The notes under the pieces were generated by a model. It saw only the letters and a list, made by a program, of their open reading frames with translations, was not told the origin of the DNA and searched no databases. From assembly GCA_016744995.1 (NCBI GenBank), contig JADGDG010000005.1, forward strand, positions 186,001 through 250,000: 64,000 nucleotides of DNA, written 5' to 3'. The DNA is from Gammaproteobacteria bacterium (GTDB lineage: Bacteria; Pseudomonadota; Gammaproteobacteria; GRL18). Numbering within the stretch: the first letter of the stretch is position 1; the number at the start of each line of letters is the position of its first letter. The translations under genes and the position numbers were made by a program. Positions 44,626 to 53,903 of this stretch are shown here, in pieces.

Positions 44626-45573
44626 ATGTGCATGATAAAAGCTGAAAGTTCTTATTCATTCAGTGCCGAATGGGCCAAAAATACTGCTGAGTTTGAGCAT
44701 GGCGAGTATTGCCAGTACACAGTTCGTGAAGGTAAGGAATCATGTGTTTTTCATTATATTAAAAGAGATTTATCAATAGAACTTGAGTCATTAGAAAAAA
44801 ATAAATATTTTGACATAATTACGCCCTTTGATTATGGGGGATTTAATTGTACAGATAAGGAGATATTAAAAACTTTTTTACAGCGGTTTGAGGCAAAATG
44901 TAAAAAAGAAAATATAGTTTCAGGCTTTTTTAGATTTAACCCTATGCTTTATCATGAATTTGAAGTTTTAAAACAGTATATGGATATTGTAAAAGCTCAG
45001 AACCATGTTGTAATTAATTTAAATACTGATTTCAGAGCAGCTTATTCATCAAGGAAAAAACGAAATATTAATAAAGCAATAAAACAAAATTGTCAATTTA
45101 TAAAAAAAGACAGTATTGAAAATTTTATTTTAGTCTATACTGATTCTATGGAAAGAGTTGATGCTTCATCCTATTTTTATTTTGACAAAAATGTACTTAA
45201 ACAATTGTTAGAATTTGGTGAAATATTTAGTATTAAATATGAAAATAAAACTGTCAGCTCTGTTTTTATAATTGAGGATGAAAAGACTGTCTATTATTTT
45301 TTAGGCGGTACTTTGTCATCTTGCATAAAATATGGGTTTAACTCATTGCTCTTTGATTTTATCTTTGATTATTATAAAGATAATAAAGACACTTTTATGT
45401 TAGGTGGTGGTCACAATGGACTTTTGCAGTTTAAAAAAGAATTTTCTTCAGATAGCATCCCCTTTTATATTGGGAAAAAGGTATTTTTAGATAATGTTTA
45501 CAATAAACTGGTCGCTAAGACTAATAATCAACAAAATAAATTCTTCCCACAATACAGAACAAGCATTTTGTAG
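44626..45573 (+). CDS. FemAB/GNAT-type acyl- or aminoacyltransferase
   Basis: 315 residues. The IITPFDYGGFNC segment, the RKKRNINKAIKQNCQF segment and the C-terminal YYFLGGTLSSCIKYGFNSLLFDFIFDYYKDNKDTFMLGGGHNGLLQFKKEF segment are typical of FemAB-like/BioF2-type GNAT-fold proteins found in exopolysaccharide and bridge-forming clusters. It may acylate an amino group on a sugar made by the DegT aminotransferase of the island. The specific acyl donor is unknown. Confidence 0.72.
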   Translation: MCMIKAESSYSFSAEWAKNTAEFEHGEYCQYTVREGKESCVFHYIKRDLSIELESLEKNKYFDIITPFDYGGFNCTDKEILKTFLQRFEAKCKKENIVSGFFRFNPMLYHEFEVLKQYMDIVKAQNHVVINLNTDFRAAYSSRKKRNINKAIKQNCQFIKKDSIENFILVYTDSMERVDASSYFYFDKNVLKQLLEFGEIFSIKYENKTVSSVFIIEDEKTVYYFLGGTLSSCIKYGFNSLLFDFIFDYYKDNKDTFMLGGGHNGLLQFKKEFSSDSIPFYIGKKVFLDNVYNKLVAKTNNQQNKFFPQYRTSIL

Positions 45574-45578
45574 AAGTA

Positions 45579-45660
45579 GAGTTTTATAGAACCAAAGTTT
45601 TATAGAGCCAAAGTCTTATAGAACCAAAGTCTTATAGAACCAGAGTTTTATCGAAATCAG
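45579..45660 (+). repeat. 16-bp imperfect tandem repeat (AAGTTTTATAGAACCA, five units)
   Basis: Five consecutive units of AAGTTTTATAGAACCA/AAGTCTTATAGAACCA type, the last degraded, fill the gap between the FemAB-like gene and the next radical SAM gene. It is a second, unrelated minisatellite in the same island. No coding function. Confidence 0.85.
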
Positions 45661-45682
45661 GGCAGTTAGCTGGAAATTAGTT

Positions 45683-46741
45683 ATGGATATGAAAAAATCA
45701 AGAAAACGCGATATGGGTACTATTGGTAAACTTACCCCAAGCCAATCTTACACATACAACAATATTAAAGTTCCTGCTAAATGCAGCAAAGAAAGGGCTG
45801 AGTCTTATTTTAATGATGAGGACTTTATGCCGCCTAGAATGGTGACCGTTGAACCAGTCTCTGACTGTAATTTGAAATGTATTATGTGTCCAACACATTT
45901 AACTGAAAAACCGAAAAGTTTTTTGGAGTTAAAAATATTTAAGAAAATTGTTGATGAGGCAAAAGAATTTCAGGATTTTTTTGTATTCCAGGGAACAGGT
46001 GAACCGTTATTAAATCCTGAATTATTTGACATGATAAAATATGCCAAAGAAAACGGCATAAAAAATATATCAGTATCCACTAATGGAACATTATTATCCG
46101 ATTCAAAAGTCAATAAATTATTGGCCTCAGAAACATCACCTGATTTTTTACAGATTTCAATTGATGGACATAGTAAAGAATTATTTGAGAAATATAGAAA
46201 AGGTGCCTCATTTAACAAAGTTTATGCTGGACTTAAGCGGCTTTATAATAAAAGAAAGGAGCTGGGCTTAGAAGGTTCAATTGAAATATCAATTAATACA
46301 CTACTTTCAAATGAGCTTGATTTGGATGCCTTCATTAACCTGTGGGGAAAATATGTGGACGATATTACCATTGGCCCCATGCTTGAACAGGCTGCACAAA
46401 AAAATAAGGATCAGGAGTATCTCCTAAATTTTCAAAAAACCTCAAAAGAAGGCTATATAAGTTGTCCTAAACCCTTTGAAATTTTGACTGTCCTGGCAAA
46501 TGGAAAAATTACCCATTGCCAGCATGACTTTCATAATATTCATATTAAAGGTGATATGAACAAGGGAGATACATTATTAAAAACATGGAGAAGCCCTCAA
46601 TATAATAATTTCAGGAAAAAACATATTGAATTCAATGCAGAAAAAACCAGCTGCAATGGCTGTGAACATATGTATCGAATAAAAAATCAGGATTTGTTGT
46701 TTGAGGCCAGACAGCAAATCAAGGAATATTTTTCTGAATAG
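45683..46741 (+). CDS. Radical SAM/SPASM protein, island paralogue 2
   Basis: 352 residues. The cluster motif is CNLKCIMC (Cys62, 66, 69) after MVTVEPVSD, with GTGEPLLNPELF for SAM binding and SVSTNGTLL. The C-terminal half has SPASM-like cysteines (YISCPKPFEIL, ITHCQHDF, TSCNGCEH). It resembles general SPASM-type maturases and sugar-modifying radical SAM proteins more than the three HxNFI-ending paralogues. The substrate is unknown. Confidence 0.87.
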   Translation: MDMKKSRKRDMGTIGKLTPSQSYTYNNIKVPAKCSKERAESYFNDEDFMPPRMVTVEPVSDCNLKCIMCPTHLTEKPKSFLELKIFKKIVDEAKEFQDFFVFQGTGEPLLNPELFDMIKYAKENGIKNISVSTNGTLLSDSKVNKLLASETSPDFLQISIDGHSKELFEKYRKGASFNKVYAGLKRLYNKRKELGLEGSIEISINTLLSNELDLDAFINLWGKYVDDITIGPMLEQAAQKNKDQEYLLNFQKTSKEGYISCPKPFEILTVLANGKITHCQHDFHNIHIKGDMNKGDTLLKTWRSPQYNNFRKKHIEFNAEKTSCNGCEHMYRIKNQDLLFEARQQIKEYFSE

Positions 46742-46773
46742 TTACAACAATTTATAATAAACAGGGAATAAAT

Positions 46774-47820
46774 GTGAGTTTTTTAGATTTTGATAAAATA
46801 ATGTATCACCCTGAAAATATTCTTGCTATCAAGGAGCATTCTGCAATTTTCCCGGTTCACGCAACCATAAGTCTGGGAAATTTTTGTAATCATCGTTGTT
46901 TATGGTGTACTGCTTATGAATATCAATTAGATAAGTCATCACTTATTGATATGGAGCGCTTATTATCCTTTTTAGAAAAGGCAAAGGAGAGAGGGCTTAA
47001 AGCTGTGACCTATGTTGGTAACGGTGAACCCACAGCCTATCCTAAATTTAAAGAACTGGTAACAAGGATCTCAAAATTAGGCATTGAGCAGGGAATGTTC
47101 ACTAACGGCTATCTGCTAAATCGATATGAAGAAGACATTTTAAACTATTTTACCTGGATTAGGATCAGTCTTGATGCTGGTAGTACTGCGCTTCATAATA
47201 AAATGCATGATGTGAATAATCATTTTGATAAGGTGATTAATAATACAAAAAATATCATTGAACATAGAATTGATCATACTCCGACAGTTGGAATTCAATA
47301 TGCGGTTCACCATGAAAATATAGATGATCTCTATGCAAGTGCCAGGATATCAAAAGAGATCGGGGCTGATTATTTTTCTGTAAAACCTGTCTTTAATCGA
47401 GGTGGAGTCGGTGAAAATATAGAAAAAAACAATTTAACTTTTAATGATATTACTCCTGTTGTGGAAAAGATTAAAGAACAATTCTTATCCAATAGCTTTG
47501 ATGTTTTTTACCGGCCGCATCAGATCCTTTCACATGAGCAGGAAAAAACAATTTATCATTATAAAAAATGTGTTGCTGGAATTTTTAATGTCAATATCTA
47601 TGAAGATGATCGGATAATTTATTGTGGCCCCCATCGCATTTCGGTGGGTAGTATTAAAGATCCTCTGGAAACTATTGAAAAGAATATCTTAGAACTCTCT
47701 GACAAACTTGATTTAAAGCAGTGTCCGGCAGGGTGTCGATATCATTCTTTGAATAATTTGCTGGATGATATTCTATTACCGGAGAAGGCAGAAAAAGAAA
47801 GACATGTTAATTTTATATAG
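46774..47820 (+). CDS. Radical SAM protein, island paralogue 3
   Basis: 348 residues from GTG 46774 (an out-of-frame ATG overlaps it). The motif is CNHRCLWC (Cys38, 42, 45), followed by VGNGEPTAYPKF. The N-terminal KIMYHPENILAI resembles the LIYHPLRVA segment of paralogue 4, and the C-terminus ends HVNFI like paralogues 1 and 4. Later cysteines (YKKCVAGIF, IIYCGPH, KQCPAGCRY) could bind a second cluster. It precedes the sulfotransferase gene by 8 bases. Confidence 0.87.
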   Translation: MSFLDFDKIMYHPENILAIKEHSAIFPVHATISLGNFCNHRCLWCTAYEYQLDKSSLIDMERLLSFLEKAKERGLKAVTYVGNGEPTAYPKFKELVTRISKLGIEQGMFTNGYLLNRYEEDILNYFTWIRISLDAGSTALHNKMHDVNNHFDKVINNTKNIIEHRIDHTPTVGIQYAVHHENIDDLYASARISKEIGADYFSVKPVFNRGGVGENIEKNNLTFNDITPVVEKIKEQFLSNSFDVFYRPHQILSHEQEKTIYHYKKCVAGIFNVNIYEDDRIIYCGPHRISVGSIKDPLETIEKNILELSDKLDLKQCPAGCRYHSLNNLLDDILLPEKAEKERHVNFI

Positions 47821-47828
47821 AGTCTGCC

Positions 47829-48746
47829 ATGCTTGAACGTCTGAATGATTTATTACAGTCAGAAAATGAAAAATTAGTTTCAGAATATCATGACGAATCT
47901 TATCCTGTTTTTTTTATTGTTGCTCATCCTCGTGGAGCATCAACACTATTACAGCAGATTTTGATTAGCAATTTACATGTTGGGTATATTAGTAACTTTT
48001 TAGCAAAATTTTATAAGACCCCGTTATTTGGTCTTTCATTGGAAAAAGACATCCTTGATAGTAATTATAAAAGTGATTGTTTTTCTTCTTATGGCAATAC
48101 GTCAAAAATTAATGAACCCCATGAATGGGGCTGGTTCTGGAAATATATGCTGTGTCTTGAAGGGCAGCAGCATTACACAAAACTGACTGATTTTTCATCG
48201 TTGAAACAAAACCTTCTGGGTATTACTAATTATAGAAAACTACCACTGATTATTGATAATGTTTATGCTATGTCAAATATTGTTAAGTTTAAGGATCAAA
48301 TTAATAATATTAAAATAATCGATTTAACCAGAGATCTCTATTTTGTTTGCAATTCAATTATAAATGCACGACTGAGTCGTTATGATGACATTACTCATTT
48401 TTATGGCCATCCACCAGAAAATATTGAAGATGTCTTAAAGATAAATAATCCAATAGAGCAAGTGGTATTTCAGGTTAAATCCATTCAGGATGAAATTGAT
48501 GTATTAAAAAACTGCTTTTCAAATCATGATATCTTTACTGTTGATTATGATGCACTTTTTGAAGATAGCTCAAAGGTTGTGGATGAATTTCATTATTTTA
48601 CTAAGCAATTTAATGTTAACCTTGATTATAAAGAAAAATACATTCCTGAACTTGTCTCACGTAATGATTCCACCCTTATCAGAGATGAATATAAACAAGA
48701 ATTAGATTACTTTTATAAAAAATATTTTGGTAACGAAAGTGATTAA
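47829..48746 (+). CDS. Sulfotransferase-like protein
   Basis: 305 residues. AHPRGASTLLQQ near the N-terminus (about 33-44) has the form of the 5'-phosphosulfate loop, and LTRDLYFVCNSIINARLSRY (about 171-190) matches the 3'-phosphate-binding motif with its conserved Arg and Ser. It should transfer a group from PAPS, or from a related 3'-phosphonucleotide, to a hydroxyl or amine of the glycan. The acceptor is unknown. It overlaps the aminotransferase gene. Confidence 0.78.
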   Translation: MLERLNDLLQSENEKLVSEYHDESYPVFFIVAHPRGASTLLQQILISNLHVGYISNFLAKFYKTPLFGLSLEKDILDSNYKSDCFSSYGNTSKINEPHEWGWFWKYMLCLEGQQHYTKLTDFSSLKQNLLGITNYRKLPLIIDNVYAMSNIVKFKDQINNIKIIDLTRDLYFVCNSIINARLSRYDDITHFYGHPPENIEDVLKINNPIEQVVFQVKSIQDEIDVLKNCFSNHDIFTVDYDALFEDSSKVVDEFHYFTKQFNVNLDYKEKYIPELVSRNDSTLIRDEYKQELDYFYKKYFGNESD

Positions 48747-49866
48747 ATATACAGATTTAGGTATTAGCGAAGACGAATTTGAGCAAGAAATATCACCCAG
48801 ATTAAAAACAGTTTTTTTAAGTGGTGAATTTATCTGTGACACACAGGTAAAAGTCTTTGAAGATAATTTTGCAGCCTATTGCGGCAGCCGCTTTGCTATT
48901 GCTGTTAACTCAGGCACCGATGCTCTTATCTTTTCATTGAATAGCATTGGTGTTGGTGAGGCTGATGAAGTTATCACTGTTTCTAATAGCTTTATTGCTA
49001 CGGCAAATGCTATTGCAATGGTCGGGGCGAAGCCTGTTTTTGTAGACATTAATGAGAACCTTCTCATTGACGCCTCAAAAATAGAAGCGGCTATTACAGA
49101 AAAAACAAAGGCAATTATGCCGGTACACTTAATGGGGCATGTTTGTGATATGGATAGTATCCTGTCTATTTCAAAGAAACATGATATTCCAGTTATTGAA
49201 GATGCTGCACAGAGTGTTGGTTCTATGTATAAGAATTTTAAAACGGGGACTTTTGGAAAAACAGGCTGTTTTTCATTACACCCATTAAAAAATCTTTCTG
49301 GAATAACTGATGGTGGTATTATCGTTACGGATGACGAAGATATTGCTGAGTATCTACGACAAATTCGTAATAATGGTTTAGAAAGCAGAGATAAACAAAA
49401 GATAATTGGGCGTGTTTCCAGGCTTAACAGCCTTAATGCAGTCATTCTTGAATATCGTTTAAAAAAAATTCAGTCAATAATATCAAAAAGAAGAGTTATG
49501 GCTGAACTCTATAATAAATTACTCAATAACTGCCAGTCAGTTTCTTTAATTGATGTACCTGATAATATCTATCACACTTATCATACTTATATTATTAAAG
49601 TGAAAAATAGAGCAGCATTGCAAAAATACCTTGCTGAAAAAGAAATAGAAACAAAAATACATTATCCGGTATTGATCCATAATCAGGCACCATTCAATAC
49701 AGATAATGGCACATTTAGTCTGGATAAAACCACTGAGCTGTCATCGCAAATTCTTACCTTACCTATTAGTATGGTTAATGAAGATGAAGTTAACTATATA
49801 TGCCAGACTATTATTGATTTTTATGCTGATGTGAGGAATCTGTCCTCAATAGAGTCAACACATTAG
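48727..49866 (+). CDS. DegT/DnrJ/EryC1/StrS-family sugar aminotransferase
   Basis: About 379 residues from TTG 48727, or 375 from GTG 48739; both overlap the sulfotransferase gene. PLP-binding Lys188 lies in FSLHPLKNLSG, with VNSGTDALIFSL, FIATANAIAMVGAKPVFVD and VIEDAAQSVGS as further family signatures. It would convert a keto-sugar nucleotide to an amino-sugar using glutamate. Combined with the epimerase/dehydratase it can make an amino-deoxy sugar. Confidence 0.93.
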   Translation: MVTKVIKYTDLGISEDEFEQEISPRLKTVFLSGEFICDTQVKVFEDNFAAYCGSRFAIAVNSGTDALIFSLNSIGVGEADEVITVSNSFIATANAIAMVGAKPVFVDINENLLIDASKIEAAITEKTKAIMPVHLMGHVCDMDSILSISKKHDIPVIEDAAQSVGSMYKNFKTGTFGKTGCFSLHPLKNLSGITDGGIIVTDDEDIAEYLRQIRNNGLESRDKQKIIGRVSRLNSLNAVILEYRLKKIQSIISKRRVMAELYNKLLNNCQSVSLIDVPDNIYHTYHTYIIKVKNRAALQKYLAEKEIETKIHYPVLIHNQAPFNTDNGTFSLDKTTELSSQILTLPISMVNEDEVNYICQTIIDFYADVRNLSSIESTH

Positions 49867-49930
49867 CATGTACTGGGAAATTTCCTGATTTTGCTTATTG
49901 AGCTATATTAAATTTTAAAGGTTTTGTTTT

Positions 49931-50902
49931 ATGAAGAAAATTATTGCGACTGTCGGGCCATCATTATTACACACGACACCTCTAAATGAGGTTCATAATG
50001 ATAGAAATATTTATAGAATTAATGGTGCTCATGGTGGTGTTGATGATATAGAAAAATATATTCAGGAAATCAGAAGTCAGGTAAGTAATGCTGCTATTTT
50101 AATGGATCTTCCCGGAAATAAGGTCAGAACTTCAAATTTTGAGTATGGTTATATTGATATCAAAGAGAATAAAGAATTTGATATAGCATTTAATCAGACT
50201 AATTATAAGGATTTCTATAAGCATCTCAATGTCGGAGATGAAATTTGGGCAAATGATTCAATTTTTAGATTTAATGTCATCAATATCAATAAAGAAGAAT
50301 CGAAAATAACATTTTTATCACATTCAACTGGACGATTATTAAACAATAAAGGCATGCATGTAAGAGGGATTCATCAAGATATCCCATTTTTATTTGAGAA
50401 AGATCTTGAACTCATTAAACTGGCTAATAAACATAAGCTTGACTATGTAGGTCTTTCCTTTGTCAGAAACGCTGATGATATTCTTGAAGCAAAAGAGTTA
50501 ATTAATGAAAGCAAAATTATTTCAAAAGTTGAAACTCTGAGTGCTGTAGAAAACCTGAATGATATTCTTGAAATTGTTGATTATATCCTGATAGACAGGG
50601 GCGACTTATCGACTGAAATTGGTTTGGAAAAAGTACCCTCATATCAAAAATATATCATTGAAAAAGCTTTGTTCTATAATAAAAAAGTATTTCTGGCAAC
50701 ACAGTTTTTAAAGACTATGGAATTTAATATGCTGCCGACCATTGCTGAAACGATTGATCTCTATAATACTTTAAAAAGCGGCATCTATGGTATTCAAATG
50801 TCTGAAGAAACGGCAGTAGGCAAATACCCTAAGGAATGCCTGGAGACAATTAGCACAATGATGAATGAAATTAAACTTGAAAGAAATGGTGATCATCTAT
50901 GA
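49931..50902 (+). CDS. Pyruvate kinase-like protein lacking the C-terminal domain
   Basis: 323 residues against about 470 in normal pyruvate kinase; the C-terminal regulatory domain is missing and the A and B domains remain. Retained are ATVGPS, the Lys/Glu pair in SKVETLSAVEN, RGDLSTEIGLEKVPSYQKYII with its metal-binding Asp, and ATQFLKTM with the expected Thr. Altered are RINGAHG (for RINFSHG), DLPGNKVRTS (for DTKGPEIRT) and GMHVRG (for the GVNLP-type turn). Enolate chemistry may survive with a different partner. It overlaps radical SAM paralogue 4 by 4 bases. Confidence 0.82.
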   Translation: MKKIIATVGPSLLHTTPLNEVHNDRNIYRINGAHGGVDDIEKYIQEIRSQVSNAAILMDLPGNKVRTSNFEYGYIDIKENKEFDIAFNQTNYKDFYKHLNVGDEIWANDSIFRFNVININKEESKITFLSHSTGRLLNNKGMHVRGIHQDIPFLFEKDLELIKLANKHKLDYVGLSFVRNADDILEAKELINESKIISKVETLSAVENLNDILEIVDYILIDRGDLSTEIGLEKVPSYQKYIIEKALFYNKKVFLATQFLKTMEFNMLPTIAETIDLYNTLKSGIYGIQMSEETAVGKYPKECLETISTMMNEIKLERNGDHL

Positions 50903-51990
50903 GCGATAAATATGCAATCGATAGCCATAAGTTGATATATCATCCTTTAAGAGTTGCAAAATGGCTCTCAGCAGAAAATAATTGGGAAAATCAAAAAGGA
51001 ATATATCCTGTTTATGTTGAAATTTCACCCGTTGGTGCCTGTAACCATCGATGCACCTTTTGTGCGGTTGATTATATTGGTTATCGCAATATTAGGTGGG
51101 AAACTGAGCTTCTAAAAAACAGACTCTCAGAAATGGCAAAACTGGGCATCAAAAGCATTATGTTTGCAGGTGAAGGTGAACCATTATTTCATAAAGATCT
51201 GGATCAAATAGTTGAGCACTCAAATAAAGTTGGAATTGACTGTTCTATTACCACAAACTTTGTTTATCTGAATGAAAAAAATGTGCTTAAAATTCTAAAA
51301 AATACATCCTGGATTAAAGTGAGTCTTAATGCTGGCACTGCTGAAACCTACTCTAAAATACATCGAACTAAGGAAGAAGATTTTCATACTGTTTTAAACA
51401 ACCTTGAACTGGCAGTCAAAACCAGAAAAGAACACAATCTGGAGTGTACTATCGGCGCTCAGTTATTACTTTTACCTGAGAACAAACATGAAGTGATTGA
51501 ATTTGTTACAAAGATGAAATCGGCAGGGATTGATTATGTTGTTATCAAGCCCTATTCACAACATTTATTTAGTAAAACTAAAACTTATGAAAAAATCGAC
51601 TATGCCGATCTGATCAGTCTTGAAGAAACCTTAAATGAATTTAATGATGATAACTTTAATGTGGTTTTTAGAAGTAATACCATGAAAAAATTAAATAAAG
51701 CTCATGACTATGATAAATGTCTTTCTACACCCTATTTTTGGGCTCATATTATGGCTGATGGTGATGTTTATGGGTGCAGTGCTTACCTCAAACAGGAAAA
51801 GTTCTGTTATGGAAATTTGAAAGAAATACCATTTAAAGAGATATGGGAAGGAGATAAACGTAAAAAAAGTGTTCAGTTTGTCAAAGATGAACTCGATATA
51901 TCAAATTGTCGAAGTAATTGTCGTATGGATGAGGTCAATCGATACTTATGGCGCTTGCAGAACCCCAATAGCCATGATAATTTTATTTAG
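50899..51990 (+). CDS. Radical SAM protein, island paralogue 4, coupled to the pyruvate kinase-like gene
   Basis: 363 residues. CNHRCTFC (Cys48, 52, 55) follows YVEISPVGA, with AGEGEPLFHKDL next. Auxiliary cysteines occur at KCLSTPYFW, YGCSAYLK and NCRSNCRMD. The end RYLWRLQNPNSHDNFI closely parallels paralogue 1 (KFLWDLKNPPEHINFI). It is coupled by ATGA overlap to the pyruvate-kinase-like gene, as paralogue 1 is to the E1 pair. Confidence 0.88.
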   Translation: MSDKYAIDSHKLIYHPLRVAKWLSAENNWENQKGIYPVYVEISPVGACNHRCTFCAVDYIGYRNIRWETELLKNRLSEMAKLGIKSIMFAGEGEPLFHKDLDQIVEHSNKVGIDCSITTNFVYLNEKNVLKILKNTSWIKVSLNAGTAETYSKIHRTKEEDFHTVLNNLELAVKTRKEHNLECTIGAQLLLLPENKHEVIEFVTKMKSAGIDYVVIKPYSQHLFSKTKTYEKIDYADLISLEETLNEFNDDNFNVVFRSNTMKKLNKAHDYDKCLSTPYFWAHIMADGDVYGCSAYLKQEKFCYGNLKEIPFKEIWEGDKRKKSVQFVKDELDISNCRSNCRMDEVNRYLWRLQNPNSHDNFI

Positions 51991-52034
51991 TCTTTCTTCT
52001 TTGCTGAAAAAAATACAGCTAGTGATGTATTAAT

Positions 52035-53882
52035 ATGATTTATGTTGGTGGCGGCCAGAGAACATCAAGTGGATACCTCTGGGGTATCATTGCTAAAATA
52101 TTTGAGTCAATGAATCTTTTCAAATCTGTTTCCTCTCTCACTGCTCAAGAACATGAACAGCTGTTTCCAGTAATGGTTAATAAGATGGCTATGGATATAG
52201 TCCACCCGATTAATACGAGTCAGTTCAGTACGGTGATGAGATGTTTCTCAAGTGGGACAAATAACAAAAAATTCATTTCATATCAGCAAGCTTTATCAGA
52301 TATAGATGTAAAAGCCCGTAATTGCTCTGTTTTTCAAACGCATACACCCATGGAAAAATACATTGAGGGCAATCTGGATAAATTTATATCACATTATTTC
52401 TTTATTCATCGCAATCCAATAGATGAGTGTGTATCAATTATCAAAGCTCAAAGTATCAGCCCCGATGAAGATGAGCAGATCATAAAAGATAATGAGCTAC
52501 CGTTCATTATCTTTGACTACAAAACAAATAATAAAAATTATCGAATTTATGCAGAAGATCTAAAATATGCATTTTCGTATTTAAATACTTCGTTCTACCA
52601 GGAGTTTCGATTAATTGCCTTAGATTATTTAAAATATAAAACAAATAAAAACTTTCATGAGTTTAGTTTTGAACAGTTGACTATTTCTGATGAATTAAAT
52701 CAAATTCGTAGAATTGCAGCCATATTAGGTATGGAAACTGATATTGATGATATTTATTGCCAATTAAAGCAGGCTTTAAATAAGGGGGATTATTGGAAAA
52801 AAAAGGGAGCAAAACTCAAGACAAATATTGGTTTTTTTGATGATGTGCTAAATACACAGCTCTCTCAACTGGTAGGAGACTTGCAGGTTGTGTTTAACTA
52901 TATTTCACTGAAAGACTATTCTCCTTTTATCAATCAGAACTCTGAATTCGAATTAGTATTCATTGATATGGATGCGAAGCAAATTAAGTACACTGAAAAA
53001 ATTTTCACTGAATTTAATAAAGCCTATACATCGAATAGTTATCGCAGTATTGATTCAATCAAATTTAACAAAGATAAAAAGTATATTTTTTTTACAGAAA
53101 ACCTTTTAGAGTTTAAAAAAATAAAAAGTCTTCAATCATTAGATTTTATTATTTATCCATATTATGAAGCGCTTTTTTCTTATGATGACTCACTTTTTAT
53201 GTTACAGCACAAATCAAAGAGAGTTCATTTGACCCAGGCAACCTTAAATAATAGCCTGATCCTTGTTGATAATAACTTTAGAAATTCAACTATTTTACAA
53301 AAATGTAATTTTATTGGAAATCAAAGCACTCTGTTAATTGATATACAGGATGGAATACAACTTCCGTCACACCTTGATTCATTGACTAACTGTGAAATTT
53401 ATTTGTTTGGAACAGGTAATGTTGCTTATAACTTGTATGTTGGCATCACAAAGAACTATAAACATATTCATGTTAAAGGATTTATTGATTCAAATAAAAA
53501 CAGTGATTATTTTTTTGATAAGCCAGTGTTTCATATTGATGAAGTTCAGTCATTAGATTATGACTTCATTATTATATCCTTTCTTAATGTTAAGAAAGGA
53601 ATTGATGAATTACAAAAAAGAGGAGTTGAGGATTATCTGGCGATAAATGATAATTTTTCAATTAATTCAAATGATTATAGTGAGCTTATCTACTGCGACC
53701 GAATGCATCTTTTCAATAAGCTTGATGAAGAATCAGTCAATTATGAAAAATTAATTATATTATCTTATGATTTGCCCTTTATTCATGAAGTTAGTAATCA
53801 TTGTCAGGATGATTATAATCTTATCTCTTTAATACCGATGTATAATTACAATCAGAAAACACTATTTGAACAATTTGCATAA
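52035..53882 (+). CDS. Two-part protein: sulfotransferase-like N-terminus, Rossmann-like C-terminus; candidate phosphoramidate or sulfate transferase
   Basis: 615 residues. VGGGQRTSSGYLWGII (about 4-19) resembles a PAPS 5'-loop, and YFFIHRNPIDECVSII (about 120-135) the 3'-phosphate motif. The region after about residue 450 has a separate Rossmann-like unit (IYLFGTGNVAYNLYVGI... GFIDSNKNSDYFFDKPVFHIDEV) like those in PglD-type or CoA-binding proteins of glycan clusters. C. jejuni phosphoramidate transferases (Cj1421/Cj1422) are of similar length and would use a 3'-phosphonucleotide donor, so this is my candidate for that step. That assignment is inference. Confidence 0.62.
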   Translation: MIYVGGGQRTSSGYLWGIIAKIFESMNLFKSVSSLTAQEHEQLFPVMVNKMAMDIVHPINTSQFSTVMRCFSSGTNNKKFISYQQALSDIDVKARNCSVFQTHTPMEKYIEGNLDKFISHYFFIHRNPIDECVSIIKAQSISPDEDEQIIKDNELPFIIFDYKTNNKNYRIYAEDLKYAFSYLNTSFYQEFRLIALDYLKYKTNKNFHEFSFEQLTISDELNQIRRIAAILGMETDIDDIYCQLKQALNKGDYWKKKGAKLKTNIGFFDDVLNTQLSQLVGDLQVVFNYISLKDYSPFINQNSEFELVFIDMDAKQIKYTEKIFTEFNKAYTSNSYRSIDSIKFNKDKKYIFFTENLLEFKKIKSLQSLDFIIYPYYEALFSYDDSLFMLQHKSKRVHLTQATLNNSLILVDNNFRNSTILQKCNFIGNQSTLLIDIQDGIQLPSHLDSLTNCEIYLFGTGNVAYNLYVGITKNYKHIHVKGFIDSNKNSDYFFDKPVFHIDEVQSLDYDFIIISFLNVKKGIDELQKRGVEDYLAINDNFSINSNDYSELIYCDRMHLFNKLDEESVNYEKLIILSYDLPFIHEVSNHCQDDYNLISLIPMYNYNQKTLFEQFA

Positions 53883-53903
53883 GAGTCTTCACCCCATATA
53901 ATT

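Noticed and set aside
38139..45660. Possible CRISPR arrays
   Set aside because: The repeated units are contiguous, without unique spacers of constant length, and no cas gene is present.
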